Source of the DNA: Aquatica leii
Lineage: Eukaryota > Arthropoda > Insecta > Coleoptera > Lampyridae
DNA: 64,000 nt
Direction: 5' to 3'
Assembly: GCA_035610365.1 (NCBI GenBank)
Contig: CM069432.1
Location: 259,033,177-259,097,176 of the forward strand
The notes below the pieces were generated by a model, which made no database searches, had not been told where the DNA came from, and worked only from the letters and a program-made list of their open reading frames with translations. Positions 44,790 to 56,633 of the stretch are shown here, piece after piece (the stretch's first letter is position 1; each line of letters starts with the position of its first letter). The position numbers and the translations under genes are program-made.

Positions 44790-46530
44790 TCTGTCGTTAT
44801 CGTTCAGGAAGTTGTAAAGATCTTCCTGATACAGCAACATCGAAATTCCGGAGTACTGACAACGTTTTATGTCTGTAAACATCAACTTCTAACTTTAAGC
44901 AGTTTGAGACTTAAAGGCCCAAAGCCTCTAGGCACTTGACATTTGGCTCATCCCAAAGGACAAAAATTTAGCAAATAAAATGCTCTAGTACAGAAAATAT
45001 TATTTTATTTATATTATAGAGACTGAATTTAGCCTGTTCTCTTTTTCTATGGTACATATTAAGTAATTCTTTACTCTTTCTAGGGCTTCAAACGAGCGTT
45101 CTGCGAAGCAGTTTGGCGCTGGTGTATACATTCGAAGCGCAATTCCTACGTTTAAATAAATGTTCAAAAGGCCTTTTTCCAATATTTGTATAGCGTTAGT
45201 GACGATAACTCTATAACTTTACTCGAAAACAAATGATCTCGCAAATGCAGACACTCGTTTTTCAAAGTCCCATCCAAATCCCTCGGATATAAAACTATCA
45301 GCAACTATAAGGTTTCTGGTTCTTTCTTGGATTTCTTTGAATTCCACACGATTGAGTTTCGTACGAAAGTCAAACTATTCACTTAACTCCTTATAAGCAG
45401 ATCCGCATCTCCGTAGTTCTGCAATGAGCTTGTCTATTAAAAATGGTAACTCTGAATCTGTCGCTGCCAAAGAGTTCAGTCTTGTTTTCCTTGACTTCGT
45501 CGCACTTGAGTTTACGCTGCATGTGCATGTTGTATGTAAAGTTATTTTTATTAGATTTTTCAATAGCTTCTGGCTCATAATGATCAAATGTACCAGGTTT
45601 CCGTAAGTCTTCTAGGTATGTTACCAAGGACTGATAAAGCTCAACGATTGTACCCATGTCAATATTTACAGATTGCAGAAACTTGCTCACTTTGTTGAGA
45701 CTTTCCAGGATGTCATTCCAAAAAAGAGCCAGACAGCAAATTTCTATCCAGTTTAATGAAAAAGGAAGGATTAAAGCCTCAAAGCGAATAGATAGAGTTT
45801 CACTTGCTTCATTTTCAATTATGTGAGCGGCTTTAATCTCATCCCAAGAGCAACTTCAGCAAGTGTCAGTAGACCATCTTGTCTGAGAAAAACCTTTGAC
45901 AACTGCTAAATTTGGATTCAGTTTCGACAACAAAATTTTCCATCATTGTGTCGACACCAAAAAAAAATGTACAATGACTGTAAAATACCGAAGAAAGATA
46001 TAGCTTGACAAGTCTGGCGATGTCTAAGTCGCGATTTTTCAATGTCTCTAGGACGATTTTAGTTAAATGTTCTGCAATTTGGAATAAATTGGAAAAATCG
46101 TTTGAGAACACATTTGTCTTCAGTGACATTTCTCACTCTAAAAGAAAGTGGAAGATGTCAGGAGTAGTCAACATAAATAGAGAAATATTTGACCTCACAA
46201 CAGCCACAACCCACCTTAAAATCTCATATTAGTTTTTTAATAATTGTTCCGTTTGAAGAGTAAGACTCTTGTCAATTCTACCGCAAGCATTCTTTCTTGT
46301 TAACAGTGTCACACATGCTGTTCTTATGTTCCTTTATTCTATGGATTGCGTTTTTTCTAGCCATTGTGTCCTTCATCAGCTAGCAACCTCAAATTTCCAA
46401 ACCCTTGTTCTTCGAAAACACGAGCCAATTGCTCAATATTCGGCAAAAAATGAAAATGATAGATACCTGGATCCAGAGTTTTCTAAAGAATCGTTTTCTT
46501 TTCTTTGTCGACGATGATTACCGCGCCAGA
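44790..46530 (-). pseudogene. hAT-B transposase remnant, copy 1
   Basis: A decayed hAT transposase of the DUF4371/ZMYM type. On the minus strand the N-terminal zinc-finger part is near 46,500-46,430. The DUF4371 part follows at 46,130-45,400, with L-E-T-L-K-N-R-D-L-D-I-A-R near 46,030. A C-terminal dimerisation part with F-A-E-R-S-F-E-A-L-like remnants lies near 45,100-45,020. It aligns with 56,634-58,710 over most of its length, including both margins. Many stops and frameshifts. Terminal inverted repeats and a duplication were not found. Confidence 0.65.
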
Positions 46531-46740
46531 GGTCCCTATCATAACACCAACTTTTCATAATGTCATCCGACTGAAGGTTCATAACGCCAACTGCGTTCAC
46601 AAAGCCAACTCTCATCCTGCAATCATAACAACATCTTCAATGTCCGTTTATAACGCCAGCCTCGATCATAACGCCAACTCTCAGTTTGCGATCATAACGC
46701 ACCCGCCGATTATAAGGCCAACTAACAACTTTCGTTCATA
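46530..46740. repeat. Array of short cataacgccaac repeats
   Basis: About ten degenerate copies of a motif near (a)tcataacgccaac, often followed by tctca, lie directly upstream of the minus-strand hAT-B transposase. The same array occurs at 58,715-58,945 and, in both orientations, at 48,410-48,830. Its placement fits a subterminal repeat array of the hAT-B family. Confidence 0.7.
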
Positions 46741-46799
46741 ACGTTTTTTTTTGTATCTTTTGTGCTTTTGTTTTGTTAATCTTTTTAATTTTATAAGTG

Positions 46800-47497
46800 T
46801 ATAAAATGGATCCTAGTAGGCTGCTGTTTGAAGATCCGGATAGTCAGTGCGACTGGTGACCCGGCCGCTCAAGCGATGGTAGTATCCAGTAGAAGCAGTC
46901 GTGTTGTGGAAGTTTAGTGCTTGAAGCGAATGCTTTTTGGGCAGCAAAGGGTGTTTTCCGCCTTTATGGAAAATCAGAAATCTGTTAACGAGGCTCTGTT
47001 CGTTTCAGTAGCCCGCAATGCTAAATCGGAACCATCTCTCCATATCCGATTCGGTTACTCGTACTCTATCTTCCTCTGACGTTGATGTGTGCGGCAAAAC
47101 CGCTTCAAACTTTATGACCCTCATCTTTCAGAGGCTGTAATAATGTCCGAAGTAATGGCACAGTTTCCTACAGCTACACAATCGTTGTGAACCATTTTGT
47201 CCCAGCGCACTCTACCGAGCGGTTTGGAATTCTTAAAACTTTAGATACGACTACAGTTCTCCGTTTACTAACTTTGCACAATGTGGCTACGTTTCCATGA
47301 TTTTTTAACGTTCTTTCGCCCGCTTTATCATCTACGTCGTCGGAAAACTTTCACGTGGGGCATTAAAAAGGTCGTGTTTCTCTCGAATGTTTCAAATTTT
47401 TTTTACTAAATGTTTATGGCAATTGATCGAAGATGGTGCTTAGGCAACTCATGTTCACAAACTTGGAATGCCAAAATTTTGCAATTCGTTACCAAAG
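46800..47497 (+). mobile_element. Gypsy-like element D fragment (gag part), copy 1, broken
   Basis: The block contains a gag-like segment with C-L-K-R-M-L-F and S-V-N-E-A-L-F, repeated at 49,290, in part at 49,860 and at 59,395. Copies near 50.6-51.4 kb and 60.1-60.8 kb go on into a protease, which identifies the element as a Ty3/Gypsy fossil. This copy is broken with several interruptions and ends abruptly at 47,497 where hAT-B sequence begins. Confidence 0.55.
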
Positions 47498-48410
47498 ACT
47501 GATAAAGTACAGCGATCGTACCCAGGTCAAGGTTTAGAGATTGCAGAGACTTGATCATTTTGTTGAAACTTTCCAATATGTCATTCTAAAGAAGAACCAG
47601 AAAGTTTCCACGGGGTCTAATGAATTAAAAAGCCTCAGAGATGGTTTTTCACTTGCGTCATTGGCAATTATTTGAAGAGGTGCCTTGGTCTCATCCCAGG
47701 AGCAACATAGACTTCGGTAGGCATCAGTTTGACTAGACCATCTTGTTGGAAAAGACCTTTCACGACTGTTGAATTTGGCTTCAGTTTCGACAGCATCTGT
47801 GCCTGTGTGTTCATACTGAAAAAAATTGTTCAATGACTGCAAAATATAGTAGTTGACAATACTCGGCCGCAGAACAGAATTCAGCAAATAAGCCGAACAG
47901 GAAACAAAAACTATCAGAAGTTTCACTTGTTTTATTCTTGCTCGGGGACCGAAATATACACCCGACATCGTTTGAAAAGACATTCTTCTTCAGACATATC
48001 TCATCATAAAGGAAAGTGAGAGATGTCAGGAGTAAAGCCAACAGAGATGAGAAATATTTAGCATGTTATTTTTTTTGTCACGATCGTATTTTTAAGAATT
48101 CCTGCCATGTTACCGTGTCGTTTTAGGTTATCTAAAGTTATAACGTAGTTACTGTTTTTTGATCCAAACCTCTCATGAGAACCTCTAAACTGCAACTCGT
48201 GTACAGATAGTGACCTCACAACAGCCACAAGGAACCTCAAAATCTCATACCAGTATTTCATTTCTTGTTCCGTTTGAAGAAGAAGGCTCTTGTCAACTCT
48301 ACCGCAAGCATTCTTTCTTGTGTGTGGCACATGTTGACCTGTGTTCGTCTAAATTCTTCTGTTCCTTCATTTTATGAAATGCGTTTTTTTCAATAGTTGT
48401 ATCCTCTTAT
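47498..48410 (-). pseudogene. hAT-B transposase remnant, copy 2
   Basis: A third copy of the hAT-B transposase starts abruptly at 47,498 at a point corresponding to 45,622 of copy 1. It lacks the C-terminal part. The N-terminal side has the typical L-Q-F-R-G-S-H-E-R-F-G-S stretch (about 48,190-48,150), and the DUF4371 part (47,980-47,560) keeps Y-F-G-P-R-A-R-I-K and F-P-T-R-W-S. It has many stops. Confidence 0.65.
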
Positions 48411-48830
48411 CCTGCAATCATAACACAAAGTCCAATATCCGTTCATAACGCCAGCCTCGATCATAACGCTCTCAGACAGAGATTAGAACTTTTCAAAACG
48501 CTAACCAAGTATTTCGAAACGCAAGCTGATAGTTTGTGAATGTGCTTGGCGTTATGAAATTAGATGCTATGCGTTGTGGTAGGAACCTGAAACAAGAAAA
48601 TCGTTAGTTGGCGTTATGAACGTTTCAAAATAACCCGTTGGCGTTTTCAAATGTTGACGTTGTGATCGCCGTTGGCGTTGTGATCTCGGTTTGCGTTATG
48701 ATCTTTGGCTGAGAATTGGCGTTATAATCGAGGTTGGTGTTATGATCCCAGACCGAGAGTTGGCTTTGTGACCGCGAATCACGTTATGAGCCTTTAAATG
48801 AATCGGTTGGCATTATGACAAGTTGATGTT
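48410..48830. repeat. Inverted pair of cataacgccaac repeat arrays
   Basis: At 48,410-48,490 the motif runs as cataacgccagc on the plus strand. At 48,540-48,830 it runs the other way, as about ten copies of ttggcgttatgatc. The two arrays face each other across a short spacer, so the region could fold back. Neighbouring composite units show only the first orientation. Confidence 0.7.
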
Positions 48831-48969
48831 GTGATAGGATACACTAAGCCTTTCTTGATTACCATCTGTGTGAAAGTAATTTGTTCGCCAAAAGCGCCCA
48901 AGTACGTAATCCGGCGCTGCGTAGAATAGAATTCAAATATATTCGACTTTGAAGATGAATGCAATCACT

Positions 48970-51440
48970 AACGAGTAAAAGTTAATAGACAACACTTAAG
49001 CCCGATGCACACTTGCGTTTTACGGACGTGCGTTGAACGTAATAAACAAATGTGCACTTCCGTCTCTTGTCTAGCGTTTGCTATTAAATGCGTTTTTTTT
49101 TGGCTACGTGTTTGTTGATACAGATTTACTGACTTCAGACTTTACCAACGCAAATTTGCAATAACTTTGTGAAGTACCGCGCGTGTATTTCTTAGAAATT
49201 CTAGAGTCGAAACTAAGAAGACCGAAAGCGATGAGCATCTTGTTAACTTTGTTCGGGGTTAGGTGTTGTGGAAACTCACAACGGAGAAGTTCAGTGCTTG
49301 AAATGGATGCTTTTTAAGCAGCAACGGGTGTTGGTCGTCGTTATGGAGAACCAGCGATCTGTTGACGAGGCTATGTTCGCTTCAGTAATTTGCAGTGCTG
49401 CATCGGAGCCATCTCTCCGATGAACCGTCTAATGTGCACGAAATACTACACACACTTCCTCCGACGTTGATGTGTTTTGAAAAACCTCTACAAACTTTTC
49501 GAAGTGTCCGAAGTTTGAAGTAATGGCACAGTTTCCGCAGCTACACAATGTTTGTGGACTTTTGTGTCCCAGTGTACTCTGCCAAGCGGTTTGGAATTCT
49601 TAGAACGTCAGTTTTCCGTTTACCCACTTCGCACAATGTAGCTACGTTTTCAAGGTAGTTTAACGTTCTTCCGCCTGCTTTACTCTCCACGTCGTCGAAC
49701 TGCTACCGTAGGGGACAATAAGGAGGTCGTGTTTTAAAACTCTTTTACTAAATGTTTATGGAAATTGATCAAGAATGGTGTTTGTGCAGTTCATGTTTAC
49801 AGATTTAAAATTCCCAAACCGAAATTTTGCAATTCGTTCTTGATACCGTGTTGCACCCTAGTATTATTCTGTTAACGAGGCTCTACTCGCTTCACTAACC
49901 CTCAGTACTGCATCGGAACCATCTCCCTAACAAGACGAAGAACTGTCCAATGTGCACGAGTTACTACATCCTCTATCCCGACCGTCTCGTTATCCGACTC
50001 GGTTACTTGCATTATGTGTTTCTCTGACGTAGTTACGCCCACTTCCGCCCCCGGAACTTGATGTGTCCTGGAAAATATTGAAACGTTATTGTCAACTTTG
50101 AGAACGTTGACCGATAGATGTAAAAAATTCTCGACACTGCTAACAGAAATATATAAAGTCTTCAAAAGGTTCTGAGGTCAGTTTTTGGAAGTCAAAATTT
50201 AAGAAGACCGTCGTACGTGTATTTAATGTAAATAATTATTAATTTAGATAATTAGAAAATTAATTTAGTTTTAAATAACTTAGATTTAAAGATTCGTCTT
50301 GCTAAGATTGTAATCGTGTCTGAAGTCACCGCAGGGGACAATAAGGAGGTCGTGTTTCCCTAAATTGTTTCGAAATTTCTTTACTAAATATTTATGATCA
50401 TTGCTCGATTTTGTTTGCGAGGGTAGTGTTTGTGCAGCTCATGTCCACAGACCTGCAGTGCCCAAACTGATCTTGTAATTCGTTTATGGTACCGCGTTTC
50501 AGTCTGGTGCCTTTTTAAAGCTGTGCTCTAGAGGCCTGCATTTGTTAGAAAATATGGGTTACAACGATGCCTTGGCTCATCAGAGCGCTACTAGATCCGG
50601 TCCTCTTGAATGAATTCGTTATCCTTGCGTGTCCGTTCCTAAGTTTGCAATGTTTCAAGGTAATGTTCCTAATTCTAAACACCAGAGAACACAGTTGTTA
50701 CCACATGTATTTATAGAGTATGACAAATTGTCTTTGTTAAGTTTAGTTGATTCCGGTTGTGAATTAAGTTGCATAAACAAAGATCGTTTTGAAAAACTGA
50801 ATACTTCAAATCGGTTTCTTATGCTCTCTATATTGGCAACATACATTCGTGGAGCAACTGCTTATAGAAGTCTGCAAGTTAGGGTTCAAGTTTGGTTTAC
50901 GTTTTAAATTCCACATGTTGTGGTATATCTTCATGTTTTTAAGCTTTCGCCACAGTCGTCCAATTTTGAAGTTTGGTTTCCGGGTTATTTACCGACCGCT
51001 GATAAATTTGGTATTATGACGTTTCGGTCATAATCTCATGATCTTCAAAAGATTCCTGAAACTATTTTTGTTTACCCATGGGTTTAACTATTTATAATAA
51101 TAGCTCGTTCCACTTCCCTGGCCCGTGACGTTTTGGTTGACCGGTCGCCGAATAAATGCTTACAGGTAGAAGGAGGCTCTATTCCGTCGTCCTTATTGAA
51201 ATTGTTGCCATCGTCTTAAATCTGTATCGCTTCCCTATAAAATCTTCCTGTGGCCTGAGAATGTTCCGTTACTGCCAATTCCATCCTTCTCGTGTCCGCT
51301 ATGTGTTGATCTTCTTTCTGGTCGCTTCTATGTATACTTTCCCACAGGCACAGAGAATATGCTGATATATTGAAGTTTCTTCTTGGGTTCTTTGGCTTTC
51401 GGGAACAGGTTTGAGATTTTCTTTGGCACTGCGACCACCT
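48970..51440 (+). mobile_element. Gypsy-like element D, gag to protease, copies 2a and 2b, broken
   Basis: Two gag-like segments lie in tandem (about 49,266-49,850 and 49,870-50,560) and the second leads into a protease. The protease region (50,629-50,907) has L-V-D-S-G-C-E-L-S-C-I, an aspartic-protease active site of Gypsy type, followed by I-R-G-A-T-A. After it the block continues to 51,440 and ends near a tgaagtttctt stretch also present at 60,838. A truncated LTR (50,079 to about 50,300) lies within. It is a fossil with more than ten interruptions. Confidence 0.6.
50079..50300 (+). repeat. Truncated solo LTR of family M inside element D
   Basis: The block starts TGAAACGTT and shares the agaaatatataaa box region and the following gtcagtt box with the LTRs at 1,189 and 51,472. 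It interrupts the gag-like segment of element D, because the same D sequence resumes at about 50,325 (compare 49,690). Its right end is shortened or diverged. Confidence 0.55.
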
Positions 51441-51471
51441 TTACTTCATTTCTCTTGAGAAATCTTTCTAT

Positions 51472-51867
51472 TGAAACGTTCGAGAAATTATTCTCAAGTT
51501 CCAGAACGTTTACCGAACGATATAGAAAATTCTCGAACGTTTGGCCCAAAATATATAAAAGCGATACAAATGAATCATAAGTCAGTTATTCCAGTAATTT
51601 GAAGAGGGCAGTGTTAAGAAGATTATTCAAGTCTAAATAAATAAGTGATTAACGCGTGTGTTCGAGATAAATATTCCTTATAACATAACAATAACAATAA
51701 GTGTTAAACTAAAGTTATCCGCAGACTTTATCTTCGTGTAAGTGATTGTGCTATATATAAATTAGTGTAAGTGTTTTTATTAAATATCCTTAGATTTAAT
51801 TAGTTCGGTTAGTTATAAACGTGTTCATATTTTTAGTTCAAATAAATTAATTTTAATAATCGTTACA
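51472..51867 (+). repeat. 5' LTR of the 52 kb Gypsy element
   Basis: It begins TGAAACGTTCGAGAA and ends CGTTACA, directly before the internal region. Three clusters of TTC and GAA triplets at 2-bp spacing lie in the first 75 bases (51,479-51,486; 51,499-51,511; 51,530-51,542), upstream of a tatataaaa box at 51,551. The four bases before it are ctat, the same as at the solo LTR. Confidence 0.8.
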
Positions 51868-54105
51868 GTGGTTCACAGGTGTGTGGTTCGCGATTTTTAG
51901 TGTAAATACCATTAAGTATTTTAATATCGCTCCCGTAAGAAAAACATTGATTGCGTAAATAAATCAAACTTTAGTTCGCGATTCGCGTGTTTGTTTATAG
52001 CGTGTAATTTCTAGCTGTTCTATTTTGTTAAAGTAGTGTATTTACACTTTTTTTATTCGTGTTATATATAACTTATGCCGATAACTCGTAATCAAACCAA
52101 AATGGATGCAAACTATTTGAATTTTTCGAATCAGTACAAAATGGTCAAGAATCGATGAATAGAAAAATGGAAGAAACTTTTGTAAAATAGAAAAAAATCT
52201 AGAAAAATGGAAAAAACTAGAAAAATGTAAAAAAAAGTTTTGCGAAAATACCCAGAAAATAGAAGAAAAATTGATGGAAAATTCTAGAAATTTAAAAGAA
52301 CAAATACGAACGAGCATATAAAATCAAATTAAAATTGTTCAAGAAGAAACCCAAACAGATATGTTAAATTTCAAAGAAGAAATTTGCGAATCTGTGAATA
52401 AGAATATAGAAGCAATAGAGGACAAATTAGAAGACATAATGGAACTGCTTGAAGAAAGAATAAATCGAATGAATTGTCACGGCGAAGGAAGCGTCACGAG
52501 TGAAGATTTAATAATGGACCATAGGGAAGAAATCACTCACAAATTTAAAGTTGTACCTCCAAATTTTGATAGTCAAGTTCTATGGTCAATCTACTACAAG
52601 CAATTTGAAGTCGCAGCTACAGCTAATTGTTGGAACAACAAGCAGAAAGCGACATCTTTAATAGTGTCCTTACGTGGAGAAGCTCTTGGAATCTTGTTCT
52701 GTTCCTGTCCACCAGAAAATTACGAACTTTTAATTGCACGTTTAGAAATGAGATATGGAGATGCTCATTTTCAATAAGTGTAGCAAGCTCAAATTAAAAG
52801 TCAGGTTCAGAAAGCTGCCGAAAATCTTCAATAATTTGAGGCTGACATCGCCAGATTAACACGGCTTGCGTATCCTACAGCACCAGATACCTTCTTGGAG
52901 CAGTTGGCTATTCAAACCTTTGTAGACGGCTTTCGAGACAGCGAAACGCAGCAGACTCTCCGGTTAGCTCGACCGAAGACATTAAATGACATTTTGGTGC
53001 ATGCTTTGGAGTTTGAACCAGCAAAACAAGTATCGTAACGAGACGGTTATATACTTTGCTGTGCTGCAAAAATACCCGCGCAGACACTGGAAAGCATCGA
53101 GGAGAGAAGAGCGCGACGAATACTTTGGGAAAGAGGAGTGACGACTTTAAACTGTGGTGAAATAGGCCATGTACGACGGCATCGTAGTAATTCCGAAGAT
53201 TACAATTCAAATATCATCGCTTAGGGAAATGGCAAGATCAATGGAAGAAGTGTTCAGTTACTGGTTCACACGGGAGCGACGAAGACCATCATTCGTCCTG
53301 ACATGTTATTGGAAAAAGAGAAGACATCACCAGTAACAGTACGACTTCGAACGGCGACGGGAGAAGAAATACCTACTCACGGACAAGTCGAATAACCATT
53401 GGTTTGGGAAATGGAGCTCTCGACCATCAACTACTAGTAGCCGACATCACGGAAGAAGTTATCCTGGGAATGGACGTTATAAAGAAGTTTGGGTTCCATT
53501 TGGATATGAAGAAAGAAATTCACTTTAATTCGTCAGAGAAGGCAGCCCTTGCGAGTCTTATTGAGTGAAGATGTGACTTTGCCTGCAAGAACTGAAATTG
53601 TGGTGATGGCACGCCTGGATGGAAATCTTCGAAAAGGCTACATACGCGCGATTGAACCAATGGAGGGCGACTTTGTTGAAAAGGGACTACTCGTTGGCAA
53701 AACTTTAGTACGAGTGAAAGCACGATGCCAGTAAGGATCTTAAATATCAAATCAGATCCTGTAACGTTGCAAAAGAAGACCGTGGTAGGCCAATCCACGC
53801 CAGCATCTCAAATTGTGAGATACGTGAAATCTAACGAAGATACGTCGCCGAAAAAGTGCCGACATCTATTAGATATTTTTACCTCAAAATGCCAAAACCT
53901 CAGCCAAGACCAGCTGGCTAAAGTTAAAGTGTTGATTCAAGAGTATCAAGACGTGTTCGCGCTGGAGAGTGGTTCCAAAGGAATAACTAACGTGGTGAAA
54001 CATAAAATTAATACCGGAGACGCTCGGCTAATACGACAACATCCCCGCAAACTTCCTCTCGAATTATTCATCGTAAGACACCAAATGACAAGATGTAAGA
54101 CTTAA
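51472..54105 (+). mobile_element. Gypsy LTR retrotransposon, family M, with 5' LTR, broken
   Basis: The 5' LTR is 51,472-51,867 and aligns with the solo LTR at 1,189-1,616. Internal parts are gag (52,080-53,040; P-P-N-F-D-S-Q-V-L-W-S, L-R-G-E-A-L-G, R-L-E-M-R-Y-G-D), a knuckle region, protease (53,220-53,510; R-P-D-M-L-L) and a spacer into the start of RT (53,540-54,105). The RT core, integrase and a 3' LTR are not seen. It is broken, with roughly six to ten interruptions, and it looks younger than the copies at 38 kb and 11 kb. Confidence 0.75.
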
Positions 54106-54213
54106 AATTATAAACAAAATTGTTTTTATGTGACAAACTTTCGATATCACAAAACGAGTCAAAAATAAGACTTCTCTGTTTTTACAACTGCACTTGTTTA
54201 GTGCAAAAATACT

Positions 54214-54370
54214 AAAACGTTCGCGAAATTGTGGTCAGCTTCGAGAGCGTTCAAGAAGTTAATATTCACTTCCAGAACGGTTTAGAAGGATGCAGAAAAT
54301 TCTTGGGATAGATAACAGAAATATATAAAAACGATTCAAAGGGAATATAAGTCAATTATTTGAAGATACA
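54214..54370 (+). repeat. LTR fragment of family M
   Basis: The fragment shares the start (aaacgttcg), a run of alternating TTC/GAA triplets (54,220-54,277) and the agaaatatataaaa box with the LTRs at 1,189 and 51,472. It lacks the 3' half. Around it (54,106-54,213 and 54,371-54,428) nothing else is recognised. Confidence 0.6.
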
Positions 54371-54428
54371 TACCTGTATTTTTGTTTAATTTTTAAAACA
54401 TTTTGCTTACTGTGACTGTGAATTTTAG

Positions 54429-55410
54429 GAGTATAAAGAAATCGTTGTCGATGGTGTCAATCAACCATTTCTAATGTACGATTCAGAAGCTACGCTGCCT
54501 TCTGGACGAATGTTAATTTTTTCTACACCATCAAATCTATTGCTCTTGGCGGAAAGCAGAGAGTGGTTTGCTGATGGGACTTTCAGCACTGCTCCTGCTC
54601 TTTTTGAATAGATTTACACTCTGCATGTAGTGCGGCATAATGCAATCATTCCTGTGGTGTACGCTGTCCTCCCAAATAACACACGAGCAACCTAGGTTAA
54701 GCTTCTTCAAGAACTTAAGCGTATTCAAGTAGGTCTGCGACCCACTCAGTTCATGCCTGACTTTGAACACGCCACAATGCAAGCTTTTCTACAGGAATTT
54801 CCAGAAATCAATAGAAGTGGCTGTTTTTTTCATCTGACGCAGTCAATTTGGAGGAAAATGCAGGAGCTAGGTTTAATGGTAAGGAAGAAAATTTTTCACA
54901 GCATGATTATGATAAATTTAAATTATTTCTGATGTTTAGGCTCGTTACGAGCAAGATTATCAATTTGCTCGTTGGGTCCGCATGATTACGGCATTAGCAT
55001 TTGTTCGTCCTGAGAACGTGGCCGACCGGAAACGAAGAATTTTCAGAAGATGCCATGGTAATTGCAAATTACTTTGACGACACATACATTGGTTGAAGAC
55101 AACGACGGGGCGGCAAAATCAGCTCGTTCCAATTCCGCTGTGGAATATGTACCAACGAACAATCAACGGGGAGCATCGTACTAATAACGATGTCGAAGGG
55201 TGGCATAGAAGTTTCCAGGAAACTTGTGGTTCATTCTTTCAAAACATTTACCGATTTGTAAAATTCTTAAAATCATAACAAGGGCTTCACAATTATGAAA
55301 TACTTCAATTAATCGCTGGTAACCCCGGAAATCCAAGAAACAAGAAATATGCAGCAATCTCAGCCGGGGTCAAACCGTTTTTACATGGAATAGCTCATAA
55401 CTATGGATTT
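54429..55410 (+). pseudogene. MULE transposase remnant with introns
   Basis: An exon begins after TTTTAG at 54,428 and reads E-Y-K-E-I-V-V-D-G. It shows the MULE transposase core: W-F-A-D-G-T-F (first Asp), P-D-F-E-H-A (second Asp), C-F-F-H-L-T-Q-S-I-W-R-K, and after an intron N-N-D-V-E-G-W-H (Glu). The intron runs from GTAAGG at 54,880 to TTTAG near 54,940. Stops lie at about 54,609 (TAG after L-F-E) and 54,694 (TAG), and frames shift near 55,040-55,100. The upstream exons with the usual zinc finger are missing. The three catalytic residues survive, but the copy is dead. Terminal repeats were not found. Confidence 0.75.
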
Positions 55411-55419
55411 TAAAACGTG

Positions 55420-55897
55420 TACATCTTTTATATGTATATACTTCTTATAGCATTATAATAAATGAAATAATGAATTTTCATTTTTCTTTAAAATTTTATA
55501 CCCCTGAGACGTGACGATTCAAAATATCCCAGGGATAAAATGTGGGCGACGAACTTTCCGGGTACGAAATGCGAGGATACGAAATTTCTCGAGGACGAAA
55601 TGTGAGGTACGAACTTTCCGCAAACCATAAATAAACTAGATTTAAAATTCGTTACAATACTTAAAACACCAATAGTCTCGTACATATAAAAATTACAAAT
55701 GAACATTGTAATACTCGAGGCTAAACATACTTCATCATATATTTTTATATAATATTGTTTATAAAAACTTTTTTTTGTATATAGTTTTGCACTATTCTAA
55801 ATACAAACTATGCTGTGATTATATAGTGGTACAAAAGAATTTTGTTGCAACCACCGAGTGTAACAGCAACTTTACATAGATAATTAAAGAATTAAAA
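55420..55897. repeat. AT-rich stretch with a short degenerate repeat
   Basis: At 55,500-55,625 a unit near gacgaaatgtgagg followed by tacgaactttccg is repeated about four times with variation. The rest is AT-rich and holds no gene. Confidence 0.5.
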
Positions 55898-56209
55898 CGC
55901 AAAATGTAGAAGAAAAAGATCCAGCTACAACGGAAACGTCAGTTGTTGACAATAATAACGTTAACGTTAACAACATAAAACATAGAAAATCATTCATTTT
56001 GACTGCAAAAAAATGGAAAAACCGCATTTTCAAGAACCCAAATGCATCAAATCATCGATAAATTACATAAAAGGTGGCAGTTATCCATTAAAATCATGTT
56101 TAAAAAAAGAAAAGAACGAGTCAAAACTATCATGTCTGTCGGGACATTCTGTGGCTCCTGTTAGAAGTTCTTATCGTCGCCCAGGAAGAGCAAATAGATT
56201 TACTACATA
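55898..56209 (+). pseudogene. Partial copy of the unknown 41 kb ORF
   Basis: The segment matches the last part of the ORF ending at 42,290, from E-E-K-D-P-A-T-T-E-T onward, with a loss of about 30 codons and a frameshift in the middle. The last 65 codons (56,013-56,209) are open and end in S-Y-R-R-P-G-R-A-N-R-F-T-T. In the final 46 codons I count eight silent and four amino-acid-changing codon differences from the 41 kb ORF. The 5' two thirds of the ORF is missing, so this copy is probably dead, although its C-terminal frame was kept under coding constraint for some time. Confidence 0.75.
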
Positions 56210-56633
56210 ATAATGCTTTTGTAATTTTGTAGTTTTTTTTTCTAAGCTCACAAATTATAAAAAAGTGTTGTATGCTCAATTTTTAACGTTTAATTCTATC
56301 AAAGATTCTATCTACAGCACTACAAAGTATATGCTCTAACAATTATACGTCGCCCAGTATACAACACGTTGATGGTGGTCTCTAATTCTTATTTTGATAA
56401 ATATAGTTTTGTATAATTGCAAATTTATTAATATTTTGTTATCAATTTTTGAACACCAAAAAGTGTTTAGGTACCAATTTTGTCTGCCCATGTTACCTCA
56501 TCAAGCTTTACTATAGAAATCAAATAATGATATTAAAAGTACAAGCCCAACAAGTTCGAACTTTTTATAACGGAAGAAATACTCGAAGTGTGAGACAACA
56601 AGTACCTACGCCACAAAAATCATTGTTTTAATC
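56210..56633. other. 3' flank of the ORF copy and spacer
   Basis: 56,210-56,405 aligns with the 3' flank of the 41 kb ORF. 56,406-56,633 has no counterpart there and no gene; the small frame at 56,449-56,631 is not recognised. Confidence 0.5.
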
